64,000 nucleotides of DNA from assembly GCA_002803225.1 (NCBI GenBank), contig NXFV01000286.1:1-64000 (forward strand). The letters are read 5' to 3'. Below the pieces are notes generated by a model, which was not told the DNA's origin, searched no databases, and saw only the letters and a program-made list of their open reading frames with translations. This document shows positions 33,238 to 45,373 of the stretch, in pieces. Source of the stretch: Gamarada debralockiae (taxonomy: Eukaryota > Ascomycota > Leotiomycetes > Helotiales > Hyphodiscaceae). How positions within the stretch are numbered: position 1 is the stretch's first letter; every line of letters begins with the position of its first letter. The position numbers and the translations under genes were made by a program.

Positions 33238-35103
33238 AGTGAGGTGAATACCTGGGAATTTTTGTTGGAGAGGACGAGACGCTTTTGAATGTTGGAGCCT
33301 TATTGAATGAATTGTAGGATACTATAGATAGGTGTGCAAGGTTTATGTGGGTGAGATTCAGCGTGGCTGAGTCGGAAGCCTGATTGGGAATATCTGCAGG
33401 AGCCTGAGCCTGTCCCAATTAGGTGACCGAATTTCATCACGTGAATGTCTCGGCTCCCTTTTCTTCTGCGGCGTGAATTCATTTGCCAGAAAGCTCCTGT
33501 CAAATAGATATGAAAGGGAAAGCTCAGATGTGAGGGGTTGTGATACTGATAATAGGCCATTAATACTAGTGAATGTGTTCGCATTAATGAACCATCCAGT
33601 CCTGAGAGCGACAGTGAAATAAACTCTCACAAACCCGGTACGCAAGCACATACAAAACCCCTCATCGCTTTGGGATTCAACCAGCAACAACTTGACAAGG
33701 TACCACACGACAAGCACTGACTCCATCTCTGGCCATGAAGTCAGAATCTAAAATACTCTTTCAAGATCAATAACCCATTCCAAAGAAGACTTTACACTGC
33801 TGTTCACTCCCCCCTTCAACTGCCCAAAACTAAAGGAGGTCCTCATTGCCGATTTCGGAGATATTCTCAGTTGACGAAATTTCTTCTCGTTATCGAGCAC
33901 GCGGTTATTTGCTGTTGAAGACGATTGAAAGTAGAATCCTCAAGGGATGGATTGTCTGCCCTGTGTTGCAAGCAGGGCTGTATGTGAAGCGCTGGTCGAG
34001 ATTTTGTCTTCTCCAGATAGGGCACCCTACACGTGTATCTAGAGAGCGATACAGAGGTCCCTATGACATCAATCTTCAACTCTCTAGCGAATGTTGTGTT
34101 CTGGCTGTGGTTGAGGAGGGGATACCGATGGTGGGGGAACGCTTGTTGGGAATGAGTGATTCACAGGACGGAGAGCGAATCTGCCTGTCTGACATGCTCC
34201 AATAAGGTCCACTGATGGAAATGAATCTCAATTCAAACAAGACCTTAAATTCCCCTCCCCAACCCAAACGCTCAACTCCGCCATTACTCCATCTTGCGAG
34301 GCAGCACGACATAGATCCAGATTCCCTTTGCCAAATCGAGAAAAGCAGAAAATAAATCGAAAATTTTCTTTCTCTTCCACCCTTTCCTTCCCTATAACCA
34401 AACATCCTCCCAAAATAAACAATCCTTGACCCATTCTTCTCATCAGTACAACTGTCGTTGTCGAGCTCGTTCTTGTTATCGATGACCCTGTATTCAAAAG
34501 ACAGGGGAAAGAGAGGATAGGGAGGAAGACATGAGGAGATATGAAGGATTCTTAGTCAAGATATTTAAATATTTTTCTTCTAATTATTGAGTGTGGCATC
34601 TCCACACAGAACGGCAGCCTGCAATACCCGCACCGTTTTGCTCCACATCTGAGTTGATTTCAATCTGGATATGAATCAGGAGATATTTCTAATACAAGGA
34701 TTGGTTACTTGACTTGAGTTGTTGGTTATGAAAGAATCTGTAATTGTTCACAGGAGAACAATGATCTAGACCCTGCTCCAGATCAAATCCTTCATGCACT
34801 TGGAGCGACTGAATGAGGTGGATGGTGGGAAGGAAAGCAATTTTTATTCATTTGGCGGTAGGCTAAGCAATAGTATGGAGTGAAGGAAAGAAGGAAAGAA
34901 CGACTCGCAAACATCCCTCGGCGACAATCACAAGCAGATCCCTCAGCAAAACGAATGTGTCGTATTATCCCCAAAAGCCTCAAACCCTCAAACGCACTAA
35001 AGAAAGAGCACGCCCCTCCCTCTCAATCACAATTTCAATTTCCCCTCCCCTCCCCTCCCCTCCTCCTCTCACCCCTTCCCCCTTCATCCTCTTAACCGTC
35101 CCC
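33238..35103. other. Long intergenic region
   Basis: About 1.9 kb with no supported gene. Open frames at 33300-33726 (minus), 33846-34205 (plus) and 34076-34497 (minus) overlap one another and have no domains. The right end is a C/T-rich tract that forms the 3' flank of the exchanger gene. Confidence 0.4.
35042..35060 (-). promoter_or_regulatory. G-quadruplex motif in 3' flank of exchanger gene
   Basis: The plus strand is C4(TC4)3, so the transcribed-sense strand of the exchanger gene has four GGGG runs separated by single A, 44 bp after its stop codon. This is a canonical quadruplex-forming pattern; whether it is transcribed or functional is unknown. Confidence 0.5.
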
Positions 35104-37988
35104 CTAAACCATCAACAGACTCCGAATCATCTTACTAGTAGCATCTGGATTACCGCCCAAAACACTCTGATCACTAACCACGGGATAGAAAAACGCTGCG
35201 ACCGCAATAATGACATAAGCAGCACAAAGCAGCGCTCCTTCAAGATAATTGCTCCTTCCGTCCAAGACGAGGAAATTGACGATGAAGGCTGAGACGAAGA
35301 GCGATACTGTTTCGAAGAGCGTGAAGTAAAGGGACATGTCTTTGGACATGCACCAGCCGAGGAGGACTATGAAGGGTGTTACGAAGAGCGCTAGGGTTTG
35401 TTAGCTTGAGGTTTGGAAAGGGGGGGAGAGTGGGGGGAGGGAGGGCGTAATTACCAATTTGGATGGAAGAGCCGACGGCTACGCCGATCGCTAGATCCAT
35501 CTTATTCTTACTGGCAACGGTAACAGCAGTGACGTGCTCCGCTGCATTTCCTACAATAGGCAAGATAATGAGACCAATGAAGGCTTCGCTCAATCCCGAA
35601 TTGCTGGATACGACGGCATTGATGGAATCAACCATGAACTCAGCGCACACAGCAACGAGCCCAGTAGAGATGAGCAAGAGGCAGATGGCGGTTGTTCGGG
35701 AGATGTTTTCGTCTTCTTCTTCGGAGCGTTCCTTGTTGGCAGCCACGGCGGCACTGCCGATACGGAGAGGCTGGAGACCGGTGGAAGGGGCACGAGCTAG
35801 GAAGTTTTGATTCAGACGATCTGGGAGGGAGTTCGTACGGCGGATTCCGTAGCGGACGCGAGGGATTGGTCCAGATGTTGGGTCAGGTGCAGGAGGCTGA
35901 GATGATTGCGAGAAGACGTTTTGAGATAACGTCTTTGGAATCTGAGGACGAATGGTGGTTGTGATGCCACGGAGTGTAAAGGGTCGTCGGGTGGCGGAAT
36001 CGCTCAGGCCTGATTCGTTCTGTGCCTCTGCGTTACCAACGGCGAAGTCAATACGGCGGGGTCCATCAGCATCCCCAGGTTGCTTCTCGTGGGAAGTGTT
36101 ATCGACGACACCTTCCGTGATTGTGTTCTCTTCATTTCGGCGAGCCTTGCGTTCTCTTTTCTCGCGGCGCTTTCGGTCCTTCTTGCGTTCCTTCTTCATA
36201 GGATGACCACCATAAGAGTTCTTGCGGCTTCGTTGACCTTTCTCGTCATCACCATCTTCAGCGAAGTCGATAGTAGCAAGGCGATGGCCAAATGCAACAG
36301 ATTGAGGCTCTTCCGTAAGCGCGTCAGTGTGAACGGGAGTGATAGAGCTCGTTCCAAGAGAGGGTGTTCGAGTTCGCACAGTCTCAGTAACATCGGCGGT
36401 TTCCTTCGAGCCAGCGCTGGACTTGCGGCGTTTTCGACCGCCTCGCATAACTCGCTTGATACGTTTTGCCGTCGTATTCGAGCCACTTGAGGCATCCGAG
36501 TCGGAGCTGGAGCTTGAAGAATCATCCGATGAGGAATCTAACCAGTTTGCAACGGGTCCTGGAGCTGATTCTTCGTCGATAATGTGTTGTGGCGTGCTCT
36601 CGTACATGTATGCGTGGGACTTGAGCTGGAAGAGGAGGTACATTCCATAGACAAGGAGGAGGACCTGGTTTCATTAGCAATGATTCTCGGGAAATGGAGG
36701 ATCGACTTACGACACTGGTACCACGGCTGACTTTCAACACAGCTGTTGTAGCATCACCTTCTTGCTGTTTCTCACTGTTGAAAGAAGCATGGAAAGCGGT
36801 CTAGGAAATAATTAGTCCAGCATGGGAAGTGGAAGCTCTGGCACATACAGGAAGCAAGAGACTCATTACACTCAAACTGAGTAGACATGCACTCATTTGG
36901 GTGACAGTACAATTGTAGATCTACCTGAAATTAGCATCGCACCAGAACTGGAATTGGAGGGCCATCCCTGTTCACGGAAACGAAGTCCACCGATGAGGAA
37001 ACACATGCCTAGAATTAAGAGTAGGTTTGCAAGGATCGATCCGAGCAGTGAAGCTTGGACGATACGGATTTCATTCTGCAAATGTCAGCGAGATTCAACA
37101 AGACCAGAACGATGGGACTAACCTTTTGGAGAGCAATGCTATTCGGTTAGGAAAAGAAAAGGTGAGCATAGGTTTTGTAAATCACGGACAAAAAGTATGG
37201 GGTCAGGGGAACAAAGGGGAGGGACGGATGATATGGGACGCGATTGATATGATAATGCCTTTAAGAGGGCTTCTCGCTCTTTCTTGTCTTGATCTCTTCT
37301 GAGGTAGACATACATGCTATGAAGGGTCAGCAACGATCAACGAGAACCTCGATGGAGGGACATACAAAATGATAAGCTCTACAGCGTTACCAAATGTAAC
37401 ATTCATTAGTGCACCAATAGTATCTCCCATTCTCTTGGCCACGCTTTCGGTAGCATGACTGAGTAGACCTGCCAGAGGTATGATAGCAATGGCATTCATT
37501 CCAAATATGATTCCCGGGCTGAGGTTTGCAGCTTTTGCAGCGATACCAACAGGGACAAAAACCAGCAGTAGGTTGATATAACTGGAGAGTATGATGGATT
37601 TAGCGGTAAGCCAAAAGCGTGTAGCAACATTCTTTTTCCTGGGTTTCTCGTCCTCTATGACAGCCCCCTCCCCATCAACTTGCGGAGGTGGAGCTGGTGG
37701 CGGATTGTCAGTCGATGTATTATCTGCAACGTTGTTCGCGGTAGGTCTTGAGGATTGGCACGCGAGGCCGTTAGGATCTGTCGAGGGAAACGGAGGGGCG
37801 TTGGTTGTGTCATTGCTGGCAGGTGTATTTCGGGTTATCTGTGAATCTGTTCTGGGTGGGTTCGTCAGGGGAAGAGTCGGCGATCGGCTCGAGTCTTTGG
37901 AGAGTGGAGAGGGGCCATGCGCTTTGGTTCTTGCCCAAGAGCGTATGCGATCTGTATATGAATGAGAGTCAGGCGAAGTTTTCTTCAT
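35104..37988 (-). CDS. Ca2+/H+ antiporter (CAX/Vcx1 family)
   Basis: Seven exons: 37988-37366, 37138-37123, 37075-36968, 36920-36849, 36800-36711, 36664-35455, 35390-35104; 801 aa in one frame. Hallmarks are IIPLAGLLSHATE, the c-1 motif GNAVELI, NEIRIVQASLLGSILANLLL, IYNCTVTQMSACLLSLSV and the c-2 motif IVGNAAEH. Eleven or so membrane segments are divided by a ~300-residue charged loop with poly-Ser and KKERKKDRKRREKRERK. Family members load calcium into the vacuole using the proton gradient. The second exon is only 16 nt. The intron between exons 3 and 4 (36967-36921) has GG instead of GT at its donor although splicing there is needed to keep the frame. An upstream in-frame ATG at 38297 is possible. 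Confidence 0.87.
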
Positions 37989-40900
37989 CGATGTAGAATC
38001 AGACACGCAATTAATGTTTGGTGTCCTGGGAGGTCCGAAAGGATCGTGAGGTCGAAAAGGTATGGTGGATGGGGCGTGGGGTTGGTGAATAGGCGTTGAG
38101 AACCGGGTTGGGGAGGGGGGGAACAAAGGTTGGTTGTTGGAGGAGATGGAAATCGTTCGGGGGCGGTGCGGCCTTGATAAAAGCCCCAGGCCTCGTCCGT
38201 GGCTGCCGACGCGAATTTGGAGCTGGGTCCGCCAAGGCTCTAACCGGTGCGCCAAGCGGTGGAGAACGGTGCACAGCGAAGAAAAATGATTCGACAATGC
38301 AAACGTGTGGCGTGGACAATGATAGGCGATAGGATGGACGAGGTTCTGCTTGAGCAGTCGATAGATCGGAAAACAAGACCAGTGTTGATATTCGTCACCT
38401 GCGCATGAGGATGGAACATGACATGCTGATTGCTTATGTGGTGTTGTGTTTTGAGTGGATGATTCGATGTGCTCGGATGCAGCTCTCCATAGATAGAGTA
38501 ACTAACTCCTCTACAATACGTAAAGGGGATCCCTAGTCGATGTTTGATAGGGCCAAGGTCCAGAATCCCACGGCATGGGCAAAGATAAGGAGCCACGGTG
38601 GTGCAGAGAAGGAGGGGGGTCACTCACGCATATCGTCGAACCTTCTTCAAAAGCCCAAGTGAAGAGCCTCAAAGGGGCCTTGTCCCAATGTTGTATCTTC
38701 CTCCTCCAATAATCAACTTCAAGGCCAGCCCCAAATCAGGAATCTAGAGGTGTGATCTAGGTTGCGCAACTTGAATTGGGTTGTGGCTGGAGGCGGGCAG
38801 TTGATTTGATGGGACGTCACTGCATGAGGACAAGTGGTGAGTCGCGTGGGTATTTGGGATTTGGAGCACGCGACACTGAAATGAGAGAAGGGGAAGGTGA
38901 CAAAGATGCAAAGAAAGGGGAATTTCTTGTCGAAAGTTAAATTTATACTGCATCTCTACTTTGTTGTCATTGCCAAGATGCCAAATACAGGTTTGCTCCT
39001 GTCAATTTACTGCATCTGTAATCATTGCAAACTGCCAAGAGCTATCGAGTCGAGGATGTTCCCGACGCGTTTGCGCAATGTTCTCCACAGCTGTGCCACT
39101 CTCCTCTCGCTGGACGCTGTGTTCCTTTCTTCCTCTTCTTCTCCCTTCTCATGGGCCTCAATCACATCATATCTGTAGATCTTTTACCTCTTCTTCTCAA
39201 TACTGCATTGCATTGCATTGCTCTCTATCATCCTCTTCGTCTTCTGACGAAAGCTGTTTCGGCCACCGGAATTGTTTGAGCAATCATGATGTGGCTAAAG
39301 ATCTAATCTCACGCTAAGATCCTTAGCGTCGGATCAACGAATTTCCATCTCACAGCCACTTTCTCTTGTCGTCATTCATCGTCATTGAGCGAGATTGGGC
39401 GACACCTATAGGATTCCTTAACAAGACTTTCTCTCGATAAAGAGTCGCAAACGTCTGCATACATTAGGTTATAGTACCTCTGCTAAGCGCCATTATCTAG
39501 CTCTGTATAGAAATAGATATCACGATGAAACGTCTCTACGTGGAGATACAGGCCAAAACAGGCGCGCCAAATGCAAGTGGATTCCTCTTGCTCAGCATTT
39601 TCTTATTGTATATTGACAAGATTTATTTCCCACCCTTTCGAGATGTCACTCGAAACACTGATCACTTCAAAAGGAGAAAGGACAGCAGCGTTCATGTGAT
39701 TCACAACTGAGATTGAGAAGAGTTCTGCAAGAAACTTGTACTGTAGTACATTAGAATTCCTGCCGTTGCGAGGGATTCCTGACGAGGCCACAAGTACAGA
39801 AGTATTTTTTATTTGGTCTTTCATTTCTTTGTCGCTTCTATTCTCCTTGTCCCTGATTATGGGCTTGTGACAGCCCACAATGATTCAGTTTCGGAGGGGG
39901 TCTCAAGATCTTCAGATATACTTCGTTGAACCAGGGAGACATCAGAGTTTCAGGGCCTATTGTCTTGATCTTTCTTGAGAATTTCCGGTCCCAAATCCTT
40001 CGTCAGCTGCGTGGTTGTGGCAGAAAGTGTATTTTTGCACTTGTACAACCACCTCACCTCCAAAGCCAAGGCCTTTGTACTTCATACCAGGACGCGATTC
40101 AAGGTTTGCGTCATGTGCGGCAAGGCTCTGTAATTTGAATACCATTCAGTTGTGTACAAGAAGCAGACCCAGGCGCCGATTTCATCTTAGACCAGCAACT
40201 TAGAAGCAAAGGCTACATTCTCCTCGAATCACCGGCTCTCGAAATATATATCCTGGCTACCGTATTAATTGCTTTATAGGATACGTTCTAATAAGTAAAA
40301 TTCTTAGTTTTTAATGAATTAGGACCGTTGCTTATACAAGGCATAGGTCCTTCTATGCAGGGATTATTTTGGTGAGTCCCCGCGACCTTATACGTGGAAA
40401 TGTTACATTTGATCATATTTGGACCGTTGCTTATAACTTGGTAGACCATTTCTGGTGATAAGGTCTTACAGAGCAATTAATACGGTATCTTCATTCTAAG
40501 ATTTCCTTCTGTACCTTATCCGGGATACCGACACCCATGATACACTAGTGTCGGTTGAACCTGCCGTATTGAGTATAGCTTGTATTTGCTTCTTCCTTTA
40601 GGATAAACAGCATATCCCCCTCCTTGATTTTTCACGTTCCTTAGATATCTAGCTAGTCAAGAATTCTATGATATTTCGCCCCGAAACCGTCCCAACTGAC
40701 AACTAGTTTGCGGGACTACTGAGAGCCAATCCCATTTCTACATATAGTTAGCAGTAGCTGTGGCGTTAGAGATTCGGCCAGACCAGGGGATAGTTTGTGA
40801 TCCTTCTGCTGCCCGGATACATAGCGCCTCTCTTGTTCTCGAGGGCTTTTTCGTTGTCGTTAGCCATATCGGTGTCGAATTCATTTGCTGCCATATTGCG

Positions 40901-41933
40901 GGTGAACAATGCCTCCAACAGGTTGCTTCGCACCTCTCTTTCGCTCCTAGAATCATTCTCAAAGCAGCCTCCAGTATCGGCAACTTCGTTAGCAGCACCG
41001 CGACTGTTCCTCTGTCTGAAGCGCCTTAGATAATTTTGGTTGAACCTGACCTTCGGCTCCACAGGCCTCTGCACTCGTCACCACTGCGATGGGCAAGCTT
41101 TGCGCAAGCTCGTCCTCGAGGAGACTCTCTCTTGCTAAGATGGTCCGGCGACCAAGTCTTCGCCATCAACATCTCTTCATCTTCGGCAAATCGGGTGCCA
41201 ATGACCGCTGCACCAAAATCCTCTCATTCCATCCCATCCCAGCAAAATAAGCTTTCGCTGAGGCTTCAATTTCACTACTCGGAAACCGGAATGGTTGATG
41301 ACGTGTTGACCTGATACATGATTTCACCACTCCTTTCAACTAGGCATTAACCAGGAGACTGGGCCCTTCCCCTCGTAATCCTCGTCGTAAATAACTAGAC
41401 TAGCTCGTTGTTTTTCAAAGCAATATTGTCCCAAAGTGTGGGTCACATGCTCGGTTGAGTCATGTGACTCTGGGAACACCACACATAAACTCTCCAGCTC
41501 TCCAGAGTCTTAGAGAATCAGAGTCAACTTCAAAACCTATCTTTGAGCCTATATTTTTTGTGTGACAAATATGAAATAACTATGAATTCCTGCAACAATG
41601 ACCTTTGCGATGCTCACGACTTGTCGAGGAAGGTGCTTCCCATCTTCCTCTATGTGGTGGGGTCTTTCGTGTGGTATAGATTCCTTCCTTCCGACTCAAC
41701 TCTCTTCTTCTCATTGACGAGTTCAATATCAAGCATAGCGGTGCTTGTAAAGAAGGCAATTATTTGCGATGTGTCGGCTTTTGCTTGCACACAAACGCCA
41801 ATGCCATGCTGGAGAGTATCCACGTCTGGTTCGAAATGAAAGCTCCTTTCTTCTCCCAACACCAGATCCCCAAAGGTTCGGGTTCCCAACACTTTCCAAA
41901 GGCACCCCAAGATCTTGCTGGCTGGGAATTAAA
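37989..41933. other. Long gene-poor region
   Basis: Nearly 4 kb. The first part is the promoter and leader side of the exchanger gene. Open frames at 38744-39317, 39525-40203 and 40738-41314 lie on both strands without domains. A TIR element sits at 40258-40487. The remainder shows nothing recognisable. Confidence 0.4.
40258..40487. mobile_element. 230-bp palindromic TIR element
   Basis: The left end TACCGTATTAATTGCT is repeated exactly in inverted orientation at the right end (40472-40487), and the match extends imperfectly for about eight more bases. Inside, the 15-mer ggaccgttgcttata occurs twice directly (about 40322 and 40421). There is no coding capacity. It is MITE-like with TA at both outer edges. 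Confidence 0.7.
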
Positions 41934-42055
41934 ATATACAACAAGCGTTCTCCTGGTCTAGTGGCTTCGAAACATTGAAAGTTAAGCAAGTACCCCAATG
42001 TCACTCAGCCCACGACCATCTGGGAAATTCACACCTCTAGGAAGGCCCTGTATGT
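41934..42055 (+). pseudogene. Degenerate 5S rRNA-like sequence
   Basis: The 122-bp length, complementary ends (ATACA at the 5' end, TGTAT at the 3' end), the box-A-like word AGTTAAGC at position 47 and a later GACCATCTGGGAA word all match the layout of fungal 5S rRNA. Many internal positions differ from the consensus, so I take it as a relic rather than a working gene. It begins exactly where the adjacent HET pseudogene loses similarity. Confidence 0.4.
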
Positions 42056-43039
42056 GCCAAGAAGCTGCTCCCAGGGGTATCTAATTGGTACACGTTATTA
42101 AATTTTCCCAAGCATGGCTCGAGCCACTTAGCAGGTCCTGCTAATGCATTCCGAATATCGCCAGGATGAGATAGGTTGCGGCGAAGATATGTCGACAGAA
42201 CCCACTGGTACCGGTAGCTCCAATTTTCGACCACCGTATTGGATGTGAGCTTTGAAGAAATCGAATATTCTTTGTTTCGGGCAGTTTTGGGCTCGTAGTA
42301 GAGATCCTCTCTCCATAAAGTTACTGCGCATTGGAAAACAATCATATTTTCGGTGAAAATGAGTGCCCAGCGGGAGAAGAGTTTCTCTTGCAAAGTCCAG
42401 CGCTTCTATGCCATGCGGATTGGAAGAGATGTTTATGGTTCCCAAGATCGATAGAATAAGTTTCAACCCATTCACAATTCCGGTCACTCGAGAGGACTTC
42501 CGGGGCCAAATAACTGGAAGTCTAGGTAAGCTGGCACTGACGTCTTTACCCGCGGCGACTATGATGGTGAGCGTCGCTTCGTGATATATAAGATGCATAT
42601 ACTCGATCTGGACCTTGCGATCTTCCGGATCATTGTTTATGATACAGAGAGCATCAACCCAGAGGTATTACTGTCCAAGTTGGCAAGTGAGGGAAATTGC
42701 ATCTCTGAAGGTGTTCGGCAGTGGAACAGATTCCAGACCGCCTTCTTGACTCCAGAGCCTGAAAAGTCTCTTTGGCAACTTTGGTTGATCAACAGCACCC
42801 CAGATATAGCTGAGAGCCAGATATGTACAGTTTAAAGGTACACGGCAGATGCACATATTCTTGGCATCTATGGCTCGTACATAGAATGGTCGATGTGCCA
42901 ACGTAGCGAGCTTCGAACACGTCTCATTATGGTTTTCAAGGCATAGAGATGTTCTCTGCCGGTCGTTATGTCCCACTTCGGACAGCGTAGCTTTTCTTTG
43001 AAAAGCAAGTAGAAGTTGATTCGGGCACAATTGGAACAT
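42056..43039 (-). pseudogene. HET-domain pseudogene
   Basis: The domain begins CTYLALSYIWGAVDQPKL and continues FRDAISLTCQLGQ, an in-frame TAA, then YLWVDALCIINNDPEDRKVQ and YHEATLTIIVAAG. The stop sits where Gln (CAA) or Arg is usual. Downstream, the coding signal changes frame near 42393 to MQEKLFSRWALIFTENMIVF and QCAVTLWREDLYYEP, then YRYQWVLSTYLRRNLSHPGD. The C-terminal module is cut off by the 5S-like sequence. The nonsense change is of the RIP type (inference). Confidence 0.75.
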
Positions 43040-44057
43040 AGTCGTTTGAACTTGGGGACATTATGCTGTGGGAAAGCGCAGTCTCATCTAGGGCGAGTCA
43101 TGGGGCACCGTAGGGCCCCGAGTAACCCTTCGAACCGCTCCATGGGTCACCCGACCTGTGGTGGGAAAGGAGAGGTTAAACCGGCCCACGTGGACCGTAA
43201 ACCAATTGTGAACTATCTACACGTGAGTTAATATCACGCATAGTCAAATGTAAACTTACGTCAAGCACTTAGGCCATTATAATCAATGACTAAGGCTATT
43301 AGACTATTCCTAATAAAAAAGAACTATATATTTATATAATATTGTCAATTAAATGGCCTAAGTACTATATTAGGATTTTTGGAGATGAGAGCCGCTATTT
43401 ACTTGATCAGCGGAAAGCAAAAAAGAGCGGCATGAGCTTGTTATTGCTGGATTATGGTTTCGGATCAATAGTCATTATGGTGTCTTAGTCTGTTGAGCGC
43501 TTCCTAGTTTAAGAATAATTATTCCACATCTAATTTCGTGTCAAGCCTTTGCATCCTTCTGTTCTCTCCAGACACAACTGGCTGGCCGCTTAGATACGAA
43601 GCAAGTGCACTGATTGGCTTCCAGCGAAGCTGTGCCGTATGTGAAAACCTGGCTCTCTAGCTCTTCAGCTGAAAGGGCAATCGTAGTACCACTTCGTATG
43701 CCTCGCCGCGAGAAGATGTCAGCAGTAACCAATCTCGATGAGTAATTTTTAGCTATAGACACCCCTTCATCTCGTTTGTCGGAACTGTGGTCTTGTTAAT
43801 TGGTCGAAGTTGAGGTTCCTATCCGCTTTAGACCCAATGAGTCTCACGTAAGAGCTCATTACTGTCCACTCACAGGGATCGATGGTTATCTGCGGGATAA
43901 ACATTCTCTGCTCAGAGCCCTCACAATGGTATCATTCTCATCCTTGATGCCAAATAGAGGTCATAAGGTACTACTTCTGGAGCATCTAAACCCCAAGGAG
44001 ATGAATATTTTGCCTTGCTCGTACAGAGGAAGGGCAGTATCCTAGTCTTCAGACACA
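43040..44057. other. Intergenic, AT-rich middle
   Basis: Contains an inverted repeat at 43264-43366 and an AT-rich core (43290-43370). The rest shows no gene; minus frame 43541-43762 has no domain. Confidence 0.4.
43264..43366. repeat. Short inverted repeat around an AT-rich core
   Basis: AGCACTTAGGCCATT at the left is mirrored by AATGGCCTAAGTACT at the right with one mismatch. The 103-bp unit could be a very small TIR element or a decayed MITE. Confidence 0.5.
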
Positions 44058-44065
44058 TATAAATA
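44058..44065 (+). promoter_or_regulatory. TATA box of the dehydrogenase gene
   Basis: TATAAATA lies 73 bp upstream of the start codon and is followed by a C/A-rich leader, a normal arrangement for a strongly expressed fungal gene. Confidence 0.5.
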
Positions 44066-44137
44066 CACCTTCAGCGCGTCAATACAAACATCAATATACA
44101 GCATATCAATTCTTCGTCTCTCCATCATCCTAACACC

Positions 44138-45373
44138 ATGTCAGATCTCCAGACTCCCAAGATGAAAGCCCTTCAATGGGAAGGCACCCCCTTCTCCGTC
44201 AGCATCAATGAAGTTCCCATCCCCACCATCACCAACCCCCTCGACATCATCGTCCGTCTAACCAGTGCCGCAATCTGCGGTTCAGATCTGCACACCTACC
44301 ATGGACGCATTCCCACAGCCAAAAATCTAACTCTCGGCCATGAAAACATGGGTATCGTCCACGCCATTGGCTCTGACATAACGACTCTCTCAGTCGGTGA
44401 TCGAGTCCTGGTCGGCTCTTTGTCCGATGAAGCGACTAACAACGGCGACGTTGAACTCGTTGGTGGCTTTGGAATTGGCAATTATACGGGCGCGAAGGGA
44501 TTTGTGTCTAATAATGGAGGACAGGCACAGTACCTCAGAGTCCCGTTTGCAAACGTGAATTGTATTAAGTTGCCGCCGGGAGAGGAACATGAATTAGATT
44601 ATTTGTTGTTGACGGATATTTGGCCTACGGCTTGGTGGGCTTTGGAGTGTGCGGGGCAGGTGTTGGGTGACACAGTTGTGGTTTTTGGTGCTGGTAGGTT
44701 CTTGATCACACAATTCGATGATATATGTATGCTAACAGATTCAGGTCCGGTCGGACTTCTGTGCGCGTACTCAGCTCTTCTCCGTGGCGCCACGAGAGTG
44801 TATAGCGTTGACCATGTCCCAGCGCGTCTCGCGAAAGCGAAGAGTATCGGCGCTATACCTATCGATTTCTCAGCCAGTGATCCTGTCGCTCAAATCCTGA
44901 AGCTTGAACCTAATGGGGTCGACCGCTCCTGCGACTGCGTTGGCTTTGAATGCGTTGATGCGACAGGAACCAATGTTGAGAATTTGGTCCTAACCTGGGC
45001 TATCAGTGTCACGAGAGTCTTGGGTGGTATCGGATTTATTGGAGTTTACATTCCTGATGATTTGAGTAAGTATCCTTGCGTCGTTCACAAATTTTGGCCA
45101 TTGTGTTAATGTGAAACGATAGAACCTGCGAAGGATAGTAATACCCAAGGCGATATCTCCTTCCCGGCAGGTACTTTCTGGGTCAAAAATCTCTCATTAA
45201 AAGGTGGTCCGGTGCAGTTGCATCTCTATCAGAACTTGCTAAAGAATCTGATTGACAGTGGGAAGGCGAAGCCGAGTTTTGTATTTGAGAAGGAGTTCAA
45301 GATTGAGGATGGTGCGGAGGCTTATAGGGAGTTCTCGGAGCATAAATTGGTTAAGGTTGTGTTCAGATTCTAG
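44138..45373 (+). CDS. Zinc-dependent alcohol dehydrogenase family protein
   Basis: Three exons: 44138-44693, 44745-45065 and 45123-45373, introns 51 and 57 nt, 375 aa. The N-terminal GroES-like half has the catalytic zinc motifs AAICGSDLHTYHG and LTLGHENMGIV, and a third-ligand-type TDIWPTAWW segment as in glutathione-independent formaldehyde dehydrogenases. The Rossmann half has VVVFGAG-GPVGLLCAYSALL, split by the first intron, and an acidic residue after YSVDH that favours NAD+. The usual four-cysteine structural zinc loop is absent. The substrate cannot be read from the sequence; an aldehyde or alcohol is likely. A TATA box precedes the gene. Confidence 0.88.

Noticed and set aside
33846..34205. 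119-codon plus frame upstream of the exchanger
   Set aside because: No domain and overlaps an equally open minus frame.
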